A stretch of 64,000 nucleotides of DNA from Cryobacterium flavum (GTDB lineage: Bacteria; Actinomycetota; Actinomycetes; Actinomycetales; Microbacteriaceae): assembly GCF_900103805.1 (NCBI RefSeq), contig NZ_FNIB01000004.1, forward strand, positions 310,001-374,000, in the 5' to 3' direction. The notes beneath the pieces were generated by a model. It was not told the origin of the DNA, did no database searches, and saw nothing but the letters and a program-made list of their open reading frames with translations. A program made the position numbers and the translations under genes. Of the stretch, positions 17,108 through 24,720 are shown in pieces; position 1 is the stretch's first letter, and the number at the start of each line of letters is the position of its first letter.

Positions 17108-18475
17108 ATGGCTTCCCTTTCGAACGTGCCCCCGGCCGCAACTTCCGCTGATTCAGTGGGTAGCCCGCCCGCAGCGGTCGCCCAGAAACTCGACCTGACC
17201 GCCGAAATCGCGCGGGATCTCATCCGCTTCGACACCACGAACTACGGTGAGGGTCGCTCCAACGGCGAAACGGATGCTGCCGAGTACGTGGCCGAGAAGC
17301 TGCGCGGCCTCGGCCTGAAGCCCGAGCTGTTCGATTCCGAACCGGGCCGAACCAGCGTGGTGGCCAGGGTGAAGGGCCGCGACGCGTCGCGGAGCGCCCT
17401 GGTCGTGCACGGTCACCTCGACGTTGTGCCGGCCGACGCGGCCAACTGGAGCGTTGATCCGTTCGCCGGCGTCATCAAGGACGGACTGCTCTGGGGTCGT
17501 GGTGCCGTCGACATGAAGAACATGGACGCCATGATCCTGGCGTCCCTGCAAGACGTGATCGCCGCCCAGGGCGCACCGGAGCGTGACCTCGTCATCGCGT
17601 TCTTCGCCGACGAAGAGGCCGGCGGCGTGCTTGGTTCGCACTTTCTGGTCAAGGAACACCCGCACCTGTTCGACGGAGCCGCCGAAGCCATCAGCGAGGT
17701 CGGTGGCTACTCGATCACGCTCGGTGGCAAACGCGCCTACCTGCTGCAAACCGGGGAGAAGGCGCTGATCTGGGTCAAGCTCGTCGCGCGCGGCGAGGCC
17801 GGACACGGCTCCCGCATGCACCCGAACAACGCCATCACCCGCCTTGCAGGCGCCGTGGCGAAACTCGGTCGGCACGAGTGGCCGATTCGCCTGACCGATA
17901 CGACCGAGCAGCTGCTCGGCGAAATCGCTCGCATTCTCGATGTCGATCCGCAGCGGGTCGGCCCCGACGAACTCGCCCTGGCAACCGGTACGGCTTCCGG
18001 TTTCATCCAGGCCAGCCTGCGCACGACGGCCAACCCCACCGGCCTGACCGCCGGCTACAAGCACAACGTCATCCCGGACATGGCCGAAGCCCTCATCGAC
18101 ATTCGATCACTGCCGGGCGAGGAAGACCTCGTACTCGCCCAGATTCAGGAGATTGTCGGTTCCGACATGGAGATCGTCACGATGCACCGCGATATCGGTT
18201 TGGAGACCGAATTCAGCGGACCGCTGATCGAGGCCGTCGTGGGCACTCTGGAGCGCCACGACCCCGGAGCCCCGGTGTTGCCCTACCTGTTGTCGGCGGG
18301 AACCGACAACAAGGCGCTCAGCACGCTCGGCATCAAGGGCTACGGTTTTGCACCACTTCGCCTCCCGGCCGACTTGGACTTTCCTGCGATGTTCCACGGA
18401 GTGGATGAGCGGGTGCCGCTGGACGCATTAGTGTTTGGCAGGCAGGTTCTGACCGACCTGTTCTCTAGTTACTAG
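17108..18475 (+). CDS. M20/M25/M40 family metallopeptidase
   Basis: 455 residues. The dizinc site of the M20 clan is visible: VVHGHLDVVP (His and the catalytic Asp), RGAVDMKNMDA (bridging Asp), FFADEEAGG (general-base Glu and zinc Glu) and PYLLSAGTDNKAL in place of the last histidine region; a further histidine lies in AMFHGVDERVP. It would cleave dipeptides, N-acyl amino acids or related compounds in the cytoplasm. The ATG at 17108 is used; a TTG six bases earlier is possible. The gene follows the divergent tRNA by about 100 bases and stands in front of uppP. Confidence 0.88.
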   Translation: MASLSNVPPAATSADSVGSPPAAVAQKLDLTAEIARDLIRFDTTNYGEGRSNGETDAAEYVAEKLRGLGLKPELFDSEPGRTSVVARVKGRDASRSALVVHGHLDVVPADAANWSVDPFAGVIKDGLLWGRGAVDMKNMDAMILASLQDVIAAQGAPERDLVIAFFADEEAGGVLGSHFLVKEHPHLFDGAAEAISEVGGYSITLGGKRAYLLQTGEKALIWVKLVARGEAGHGSRMHPNNAITRLAGAVAKLGRHEWPIRLTDTTEQLLGEIARILDVDPQRVGPDELALATGTASGFIQASLRTTANPTGLTAGYKHNVIPDMAEALIDIRSLPGEEDLVLAQIQEIVGSDMEIVTMHRDIGLETEFSGPLIEAVVGTLERHDPGAPVLPYLLSAGTDNKALSTLGIKGYGFAPLRLPADLDFPAMFHGVDERVPLDALVFGRQVLTDLFSSY

Positions 18476-18546
18476 CACCAGGTTCGATCCCAACGGGTTT
18501 GAGCTCAGTCGGCGTCAGCTGAAAAAAATCTGAGAAAGCGAAGCGC

Positions 18547-19401
18547 GTGGACTTTCTGAATGCGATCATCCTGGGCCTCGTTCAGGGGTTGACCGAATTT
18601 CTTCCGGTGTCGTCGAGTGCCCACATCACGATCGTCGGCCAGTTTCTCGGCACCGGTGAAGACCCTGGGGCTCGGTTCACGGCCATCACCCAGATCGGCA
18701 CCGAGGCTGCCGTCGTCATTTTCTTCTGGCGTGACATCGTGCGCATCATCGGCCAGTGGGCCAAGTCCCTCACCGGCCGGGTTTCCCGCAAGGATCCGGA
18801 TGCCCGCATGGGCTGGCTGATCATCCTCGGCTCGCTGCCGATCATCGTGCTCGGCCTGCTGTTTCAAAACCAGATCGAGACCGTGCTGCGCTCGCTCTGG
18901 ATCACCGCAACCATGCTCATCGTCTTTGGAATCCTGCTTGGCATCGCCGACCACGTCGGTGCCAAGAGGCGCCAACTGCGAGACATTACCTTCGGGCACG
19001 GCGCAATCTATGGTTTCGCCCAGGCACTCGCGCTCATCCCCGGCGTGTCCCGCTCGGGGGGAACCATCACCGCCGGGCTGTTCCTCGGCTACGAGCGCGC
19101 CGCAGCGGCCCGCTACGCCTTCCTGCTGGCGATTCCCGCCGTGCTTGGTAGTGGCTTCTACCAGGTCTACAAGTCCATCGCCGATCCCTGCCTGGCCGGC
19201 GCGACGACGTGCACTCCGGAGATTTTCGGACCGCTCGAAATATTGGTCGCGACGGTCATTGCCTTCATCGTCGCCCTCGGAGTCATCGCGTTCTTCATGA
19301 ACTACATTTCTAAGCGGAGTTTTCTGCCGTTCGTGATCTATCGCATCGTGCTGGGCATCGTGCTGTTCGTGCTTCTCGGCACCAACGTCATCTCGGCCTA
19401 G
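18547..19401 (+). CDS. uppP: Undecaprenyl-diphosphatase UppP (BacA)
   Basis: 284 residues from a GTG ([26 protein letters not shown]). The family signatures are exact: the glutamate-rich [14 protein letters not shown] block (residues about 13-27) and [17 protein letters not shown] with its catalytic arginine. It is an integral membrane protein with about seven helices. The enzyme removes one phosphate from undecaprenyl diphosphate, recycling the carrier for peptidoglycan synthesis; overproduction gives bacitracin tolerance. It follows the M20 peptidase gene by 70 bases and is closed by a strong stem-loop. Confidence 0.96.
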   Translation: MDFLNAIILGLVQGLTEFLPVSSSAHITIVGQFLGTGEDPGARFTAITQIGTEAAVVIFFWRDIVRIIGQWAKSLTGRVSRKDPDARMGWLIILGSLPIIVLGLLFQNQIETVLRSLWITATMLIVFGILLGIADHVGAKRRQLRDITFGHGAIYGFAQALALIPGVSRSGGTITAGLFLGYERAAAARYAFLLAIPAVLGSGFYQVYKSIADPCLAGATTCTPEIFGPLEILVATVIAFIVALGVIAFFMNYISKRSFLPFVIYRIVLGIVLFVLLGTNVISA

Positions 19402-19407
19402 CCATAA

Positions 19408-19432
19408 CGCCCCGGCCCGATCGGCCGGGGCG
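19408..19432 (+). terminator. Stem-loop terminator after uppP
   Basis: Perfect ten-base inverted repeat (CGCCCCGGCC and GGCCGGGGCG), five-base loop, six bases after the uppP stop. No U tract follows, a common state in high-GC actinobacterial terminators. Confidence 0.6.
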
Positions 19433-19467
19433 CGAAACCACTGCCGCATCAAAGCTAGGCTGGTTCA

Positions 19468-20775
19468 ATGCGTGCATGGGAACGACCCGAAATTGTCTCC
19501 GTCCCCGGCGAGTCGGGTGCACCCTGGCTCCATGATACGAAAACTGACAGCCTGGTGCTGGCCCAGCCACGCGATGCAGCCCGGCTCTACGTCTGCGGCA
19601 TCACGCCGTACGACGCCACCCACATCGGCCACGCAAACACTTACCTCGCCTTCGACACCCTGCAGCGGGTCTGGATCGACGCCGGGTTTCGCGTGCACTA
19701 CGCCCAAAACGTGACGGATGTCGACGACCCGCTCCTGGAGCGGGCGAGCGCCACCGGCGTCAACTGGCGCGACCTGGCCGAGTCCCAGGTTGATCTGTTC
19801 CGCACCGACATGCAGGCCCTCGGCATCATTCCGCCCAACGACTTCGTCGCCGTGACCGAGGTCATTGACGAGGTCGCCGCTGCCGTAGCGCTGCTGCAGC
19901 AAGCCGGACTGGCCTACCCGGTACCGACCGACGACGCCATCGCCGGCGCCGACGGAACGATCGCCGCCGACCTCTATTTCGATATTCAGGCCGCCGAAGC
20001 CAGCACGGACTGGACCCTGGGCGACGAGAGCAACCTCGACCCGGTCAGCATGCTCCGCCTCTTCGCCGAGCGCGGGGGAGACCCCGACCGGGCAGGCAAG
20101 CGCGATCGCCTCGACCCCCTGCTCTGGAAGGCGGCGCGCGCCGGCGAACCCGTCTGGGAATCGCCCGTCGGCGCCGGGCGCCCCGGTTGGCACATCGAAT
20201 GTTCGGTCATCGCCCTCAAAGAGCTCGGGACCGACTTCACCGTGCAGGGTGGCGGATCAGACCTGATCTTCCCGCACCACGATATGAGCGCCGGGCACGC
20301 GGAGGCGCTGTCCGGGCATCCGCTCGCCGGGGTCTACAGCCACACCGGCATGGTCGCCTACCGGGGCGAGAAGATGAGCAAGTCCCTCGGCAACCTTGTA
20401 CTGGTCTCGAGACTTCGTGCCCAGAATTTTGACCCGCGCGCGATCCGGCTGGCTCTGCTGGCCCGGCACTACCGAACCGACTGGGAATGGACCGCCGCGC
20501 TCCTGGACGAGGCCGTCGCGCGCCTGTCCGCCTGGTCGGCGGCGTTCGGTGCTGCGTCGCTCGGCACGGTCGCCGTGAACGCCTCCGAGGGTGCCGCCAG
20601 TACAGCAACACCTGGTTCGGCTGCCGCTCTGGTCGACGCCCTCCGCCTCGCACTGCGCCACGACCTGGACACACCACAGGCCCTGCAGCTCATTGACGAC
20701 GCGGTCGCCAGTGAGCTCGATGACGTCGCACTGGTCAATCAGGCCATCAGCGCTCTCCTCGGCGTCGCTCTGTAA
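19468..20775 (+). CDS. mshC: L-cysteine:1D-myo-inositol 2-amino-2-deoxy-alpha-D-glucopyranoside ligase MshC
   Basis: 435 residues. The protein is a cysteinyl-tRNA synthetase paralogue with YVCGITPYDATHIGHANTY (HIGH motif) and KMSKSLGN (KMSKS motif). The leader LYVCGITPYDAT and the shorter, divergent C-terminus without the anticodon-binding domain distinguish MshC from CysS. It joins cysteine to GlcN-Ins, the ATP-dependent step of mycothiol synthesis in the cytosol. Its presence shows that the organism uses mycothiol as its main thiol, an actinobacterial trait. It is convergent with the PAC2 gene, with only three bases between stop codons. Confidence 0.95.
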   Translation: MRAWERPEIVSVPGESGAPWLHDTKTDSLVLAQPRDAARLYVCGITPYDATHIGHANTYLAFDTLQRVWIDAGFRVHYAQNVTDVDDPLLERASATGVNWRDLAESQVDLFRTDMQALGIIPPNDFVAVTEVIDEVAAAVALLQQAGLAYPVPTDDAIAGADGTIAADLYFDIQAAEASTDWTLGDESNLDPVSMLRLFAERGGDPDRAGKRDRLDPLLWKAARAGEPVWESPVGAGRPGWHIECSVIALKELGTDFTVQGGGSDLIFPHHDMSAGHAEALSGHPLAGVYSHTGMVAYRGEKMSKSLGNLVLVSRLRAQNFDPRAIRLALLARHYRTDWEWTAALLDEAVARLSAWSAAFGAASLGTVAVNASEGAASTATPGSAAALVDALRLALRHDLDTPQALQLIDDAVASELDDVALVNQAISALLGVAL

Positions 20776-20778
20776 GGC

Positions 20779-21747
20779 CTAGTGCCGTGGCCCGTCGGGC
20801 CTGGTGCCGGGCCCGTCGGAGCGGCCGTCTGGCCGACCATCGGCACGTCCGTCGCGTCCGTCGGTACCGCGCTTGCGCAGGTACTTCTCGAATTCCTGCG
20901 CGATGGCCTCGCCGCTCGCCTCCGGCGAGTCGACCGTGTCGCGGGCCTGCTCCAGCTGGGCGATGTACGCGGCCATCTCCTCATCCTCACCGGCCAGCAC
21001 ATCGATACCGCTCTCCCAATCGGCGGCCTCGGTTACCAGCACGCCCCTGGGGATCACCACGTCGATGACCTCTTCCAGCTTGTCGATCAAAGCGAGCATC
21101 GCCTTGGGCGACGGTGCGTTGTGCACGTAGTGGGGAACGGATGCCCAAATCGACAGGGTGGGAATTCCCACCGTCTCCGCGGCGTCCGACAGAACGCTGA
21201 GAATGCCAACCGGACCCTCGTAATTACTGCGTTCGATCTGCAGTTCGGCGCGCACCTGGGCGTTATCGCTCGACACGAAGATCGAAATGGGCCGGGTATG
21301 CGGAACATCGGCGAGCATCGCCCCGAGGAACACGACGCCGCTCACGTCAGCGGCGAGGGCGGCGTCGAGAATCTCCGCGGCAAAACTCTTCCAACTGCGC
21401 GACGGCTCCGTACCGATCAGCAGGTAGATGTTGCCAGCATTCGTTCCACTGACGCGCAGCTGCGCGTCGTCGGCCAGCGGCACACCGGCCACACCGGGAT
21501 TCGTCGGGCCGTACATGATCGCGCTCGGCCAGCCGAGCGAGCGCACGCCATCTTCATTGGTTGACACGGTCGGCCGATTGAACTGGTAATCGAAGTACAA
21601 CTCCGGATCGACCTCGGTGATCATCTCGACGTCGAGGAGTTCCTTCAGCGCGCGAACCGCGCCCGTTGCGGCCTCGCCGGCGTCATTCCAGCCTTCGAAA
21701 GCAACGACCAGCAGCCGTCCGCCCAGAAACCCATTACCGTCAGCCAC
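20779..21747 (-). CDS. PAC2 family protein
   Basis: 322 residues from a GTG with GAGGA eight bases upstream. The N-terminal LLVVAFEGWNDAGEAATGAVRALKELL and TEVDPELYFDYQFNRP are the PAC2 (proteasome assembly chaperone 2-like) signature. The acidic middle is followed by a tail rich in DGR/PDG repeats (last 35 residues: DGRDGRADGRPDGRSDG type), probably disordered. In eukaryotes PAC2 helps build the proteasome; the bacterial role is not established. This gene commonly neighbours mshC and the HAD/trmI genes in actinobacteria. The gap to the divergent HAD-TrmI gene is about 60 bases. Confidence 0.85.
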   Translation of the reverse strand: MADGNGFLGGRLLVVAFEGWNDAGEAATGAVRALKELLDVEMITEVDPELYFDYQFNRPTVSTNEDGVRSLGWPSAIMYGPTNPGVAGVPLADDAQLRVSGTNAGNIYLLIGTEPSRSWKSFAAEILDAALAADVSGVVFLGAMLADVPHTRPISIFVSSDNAQVRAELQIERSNYEGPVGILSVLSDAAETVGIPTLSIWASVPHYVHNAPSPKAMLALIDKLEEVIDVVIPRGVLVTEAADWESGIDVLAGEDEEMAAYIAQLEQARDTVDSPEASGEAIAQEFEKYLRKRGTDGRDGRADGRPDGRSDGPGTRPDGPRH

Positions 21748-21807
21748 CGTGTTTGTCCTCAATTCCTCGTGCCTTCCGCGTGGAGGGCCTTCAGTCAAGG
21801 ATAGGCG

Positions 21808-23595
21808 GTGGCCCTACACTTGAACCCCGTGAATGTTTTTCCTCTGCCGCTGCCCACGCCCGCTTCCCTCCCCGCCGCTGTCCTCTGGGACATGGACGGC
21901 ACGATCGTTGACACCGAACCGTACTGGATGCGCGCGGAAACCGAGCTGGTAGCCGAATTCGGCGGTGTCTGGACCCACGACGACGGCATGCTGCTGGTCG
22001 GGTCCGGACTGTGGAACTCGGCAGCGATCCTGCAATCGCGCGGGGTGGACCTCACCCCGGATGCCATCGTCGCGCGCCTCACCGACCGCGTGCAGGAGCA
22101 GCTGGCCGAACACGGCATTCCCTGGCGTCCCGGTTCTCGTGAGCTCCTGCAGCAGCTGAAGGTGGCCGGCGTGCCGACTGCGCTCGTCACCATGTCGGTG
22201 GAGCGGATGGCCCGCCAGATCATCGACCTCATCGACTTTGCAGCCTTCGACGTTGTCGTCGCCGGCGACATGGTCGAAAACAGCAAGCCGCATCCGGATC
22301 CCTACCTGGTCGCCGCCCGGCAACTCGGCGTCAACCCGGCGGAATGCATCGCGATCGAGGATTCCGGGCCCGGTGTCGAATCCGCCGTCGCTGCCGGCAC
22401 CATCACCATCGCCGTTCCCCACCAGATCGACCTGCCGGAGAGCGCCCTGTACACGCGCTGGTCGACGCTCGAAGGGCGAACGATCCACGACATTGCGGCG
22501 TTGTTCCACTCCTCGGAGCGTTCCGATTCGGCCGCTCCCGTTCATTCTCTCGCCCCCCACCGGGTTCGCCCGCAACGAAAGCGCACCACTCGCATGAGCA
22601 GCAACCAGGTTATTCAAAACAGTGGACTCTTTCGCATTGGCGACCGGGTGCAACTCACCGGGCCCAAAGGGCGCATGAACACCATCACCCTTCAGGAAGG
22701 TCTGACCTTTCACACCCATCGCGGCATTCTCGCGCACGACGACATCATCGGGCAGCCCGACGGCTCGGTCGTCACCAACAACGTCGGCGTTGAACACCTC
22801 GCGCTGCGCCCGCTGCTGGTGGACTTCGTGATGAGCATGCCGCGCGGTGCCGCCATCATCTATCCCAAGGACGCTGCCCAGATTCTGGCGCAGGCGGACA
22901 TCTTTCCCGGTGCCACTGTCGTCGAGGCCGGAGTCGGTTCCGGGGCACTGTCTCTCTGGCTGCTTCGCGCAATCGGACCGGCCGGCCGTCTCGCATCCTT
23001 TGAACGGCGTGAAGAATTCGCCGATGTCGCCCGCGACAACATCGCCACCTTCCTCGGAAACGATCCGCAGAACTGGACCATCACGCTCGGCGACCTCGCC
23101 GAGACGCTGCCCGACACCATGCCGTCGCACAGCGTCGACCGGGTGGTCCTGGACATGCTGGCGCCCTGGGAATGCCTGGGCGCAGTCTCCGAAGCTCTCA
23201 AGCCCGGGGGAGTGCTGCTCTGCTACGTCGCCACGGTGACGCAGCTGTCCCGCGTGGCCGAGGCCATCCGCGGTACCGGTTTTTACACCAATCCGGATTC
23301 CAACGAAACGATGATTCGCGGATGGCATGTGGAAGGTCTCGCGGTACGACCCGACCACCGCATGATCGGCCACACCGGTTTTCTGATCACGGCTCGTCGC
23401 CTCGCGCCCGACACGATCCTGCCCGAATTGAAGCGGCGTCCGTCGAAGACGGACTTCAGCGACGCCGATGTCGAAGCCTGGACGCCGGGAGCGCTCGGTG
23501 AGCGCAACGTCAGCGCGAAGGTCATGCGCAAGCGCGTGCGCGCCGCGGGATCCAGCGCGGAGCTTTCCAAGGCCCGAGGCCTCGACGCCGGTTAG
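21808..23595 (+). CDS. trmI: HAD-family phosphatase fused to tRNA (adenine-58-N1)-methyltransferase TrmI
   Basis: A single 595-residue frame. Residues 25-230 are a HAD-IA phosphatase: WDMDGTIVD (motif I, residues 27-35), ALVTMSV (motif II), ENSKPHPDPY (motif III lysine) and AIEDSGPGVESA (motif IV). A linker of about 30 residues (SERSDSAAPVHSLAPHRVRP and on) leads to TrmI from about residue 264 (MSSNQVIQ): FRIGDRVQLTGPKGRMNTI, the SAM site VVEAGVGSGALSLWLL and RPDHRMIGHTGFL. TrmI methylates A58 in the T-loop of tRNAs. In relatives these are, as I recall, separate adjacent genes, so this looks like a fusion. The internal ATG at 22597 has only a weak GAAAG 13 bases upstream. The start may instead be the GTG at 21829, leaderless behind TACACT. 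Confidence 0.82.
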   Translation: MALHLNPVNVFPLPLPTPASLPAAVLWDMDGTIVDTEPYWMRAETELVAEFGGVWTHDDGMLLVGSGLWNSAAILQSRGVDLTPDAIVARLTDRVQEQLAEHGIPWRPGSRELLQQLKVAGVPTALVTMSVERMARQIIDLIDFAAFDVVVAGDMVENSKPHPDPYLVAARQLGVNPAECIAIEDSGPGVESAVAAGTITIAVPHQIDLPESALYTRWSTLEGRTIHDIAALFHSSERSDSAAPVHSLAPHRVRPQRKRTTRMSSNQVIQNSGLFRIGDRVQLTGPKGRMNTITLQEGLTFHTHRGILAHDDIIGQPDGSVVTNNVGVEHLALRPLLVDFVMSMPRGAAIIYPKDAAQILAQADIFPGATVVEAGVGSGALSLWLLRAIGPAGRLASFERREEFADVARDNIATFLGNDPQNWTITLGDLAETLPDTMPSHSVDRVVLDMLAPWECLGAVSEALKPGGVLLCYVATVTQLSRVAEAIRGTGFYTNPDSNETMIRGWHVEGLAVRPDHRMIGHTGFLITARRLAPDTILPELKRRPSKTDFSDADVEAWTPGALGERNVSAKVMRKRVRAAGSSAELSKARGLDAG

Positions 23596-23715
23596 GATGA
23601 GTCCCGGCCCTTCTGGTTGTACCACGCCGAAGCCTGCGCCCCCGTAGCACCCGCACCCCTCACACCCGCGCAACAGATCCACGCTGCGCACCACCCTGTA
23701 CTGAAAGAAGGACCT

Positions 23716-24654
23716 GTGCGCAAAGCATCCGCGCTGATCATCACCGCCGGCCTCGTGATGACGGCACTGACCGCGTGTGCCGGCCCCGGCACTGCTCAGG
23801 CATCCTGTGACGCTGGGGCGCCCTCGGGCGCCGCGTCGAAACTGGTCTCGGTGACCGGTGATTTCGGCGCTGTTCCGGACATCAGCTTTCCGACACCCTT
23901 GAAGTCATCCACTACGCAGCGCACCGAAATCATCGCGGGTTCAGGGCCGCAGGTCGTTCCCGGCCAGATGGTCTCCGTCGAGTCGAACCTGTACAACGGC
24001 ACGACCGGCGAGCCTCTGCAGCTGAGCGCTTTCGACGGCAGTACCGCCGTGGAGTTCGGACTGGGCGATGCTACCAATCCCGGATTTGTCGCCGGTCTGG
24101 TCTGTGCGCGCGTGGGTGAGCGCATCGCGGTCGTCATCGCGCCGGACGACGGCATCGGCGTCAACGATCAACTGCGCGTCAGCGCGACGGATTCTCTCGT
24201 GCTCGTCGTTGACATCGTGAAGGCCTTCCTGCCGCGAGCAGATGGAGCCGACCAGGCCGTCGCGAACGGTCTTCCTGCCGTCGTCCTCGATGCCGACGGC
24301 ACCCCTGGAATCGTCCTTCCCTCCGGTGATGTGCCGAAAGCGCTGGAATTCGGCGTGCTCAAGAAGGGAACCGGCGAGAAGGTCGCGTCAGACGCTACCG
24401 TGGTGATCCACTACACCGGCCTCTTGTGGGCGAGTGACAAGGTCTTCGAGTCCACGTGGGCGACGAGAACGCCTCGGGTAGTGCCACTTTCTGACCTTCC
24501 GCAGGGCCTGGCCACCGCGATTTCTGGTCAAACCGTTGGCTCCCAGCTGGTCGTTGTCGTTCCGCCAGCGCTGGGCTTTGGCCCAGCGGCGCAGGGCCAG
24601 GTCCCGGCTGGTTCAACGCTGGTGTACTCGGTCGATATTCTAGGCATCAACTGA
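23716..24654 (+). CDS. FKBP-type peptidyl-prolyl isomerase lipoprotein
   Basis: 312 residues from GTG with AAGGA six bases upstream. The signal peptide VRKASALIITAGLVMTALTAC ends in a lipobox (LTAC), so Cys21 should be lipid-modified and hold the protein outside the membrane. Residues about 75-170 form an FKBP-like domain of divergent sequence (PGQMVSVESNLYNGTTGE), and the last 95 residues are a clearer one: ATVVIHYTGLLWASDKVFES, LATAISGQTVGSQLVVVVPP, GSTLVYSVDILGI. It would help fold exported proteins. It lies between trmI and pafBC, the place FKBP genes occupy next to the Pup-proteasome locus in related genomes. Confidence 0.9.
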   Translation: MRKASALIITAGLVMTALTACAGPGTAQASCDAGAPSGAASKLVSVTGDFGAVPDISFPTPLKSSTTQRTEIIAGSGPQVVPGQMVSVESNLYNGTTGEPLQLSAFDGSTAVEFGLGDATNPGFVAGLVCARVGERIAVVIAPDDGIGVNDQLRVSATDSLVLVVDIVKAFLPRADGADQAVANGLPAVVLDADGTPGIVLPSGDVPKALEFGVLKKGTGEKVASDATVVIHYTGLLWASDKVFESTWATRTPRVVPLSDLPQGLATAISGQTVGSQLVVVVPPALGFGPAAQGQVPAGSTLVYSVDILGIN

Positions 24655-24720
24655 TTGTGGCGTTCCCACCGCGCCCGTGCCACCGCGTCTGACGCCTGGT
24701 TCGGGCGATAGGATCACACA

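Noticed and set aside
21814..23694. Long antisense open frame of over 600 codons against HAD-TrmI
   Set aside because: High-GC third-position bias keeps this frame open. The plus-strand frame has clear protein families; the antisense one has none.
23596..23715. Small pup-like gene in the trmI-FKBP gap
   Set aside because: Only 120 bases; no frame there ends in Gly-Gly-Gln or Gly-Gly-Glu, and the open frame is an upstream reading of the FKBP gene.
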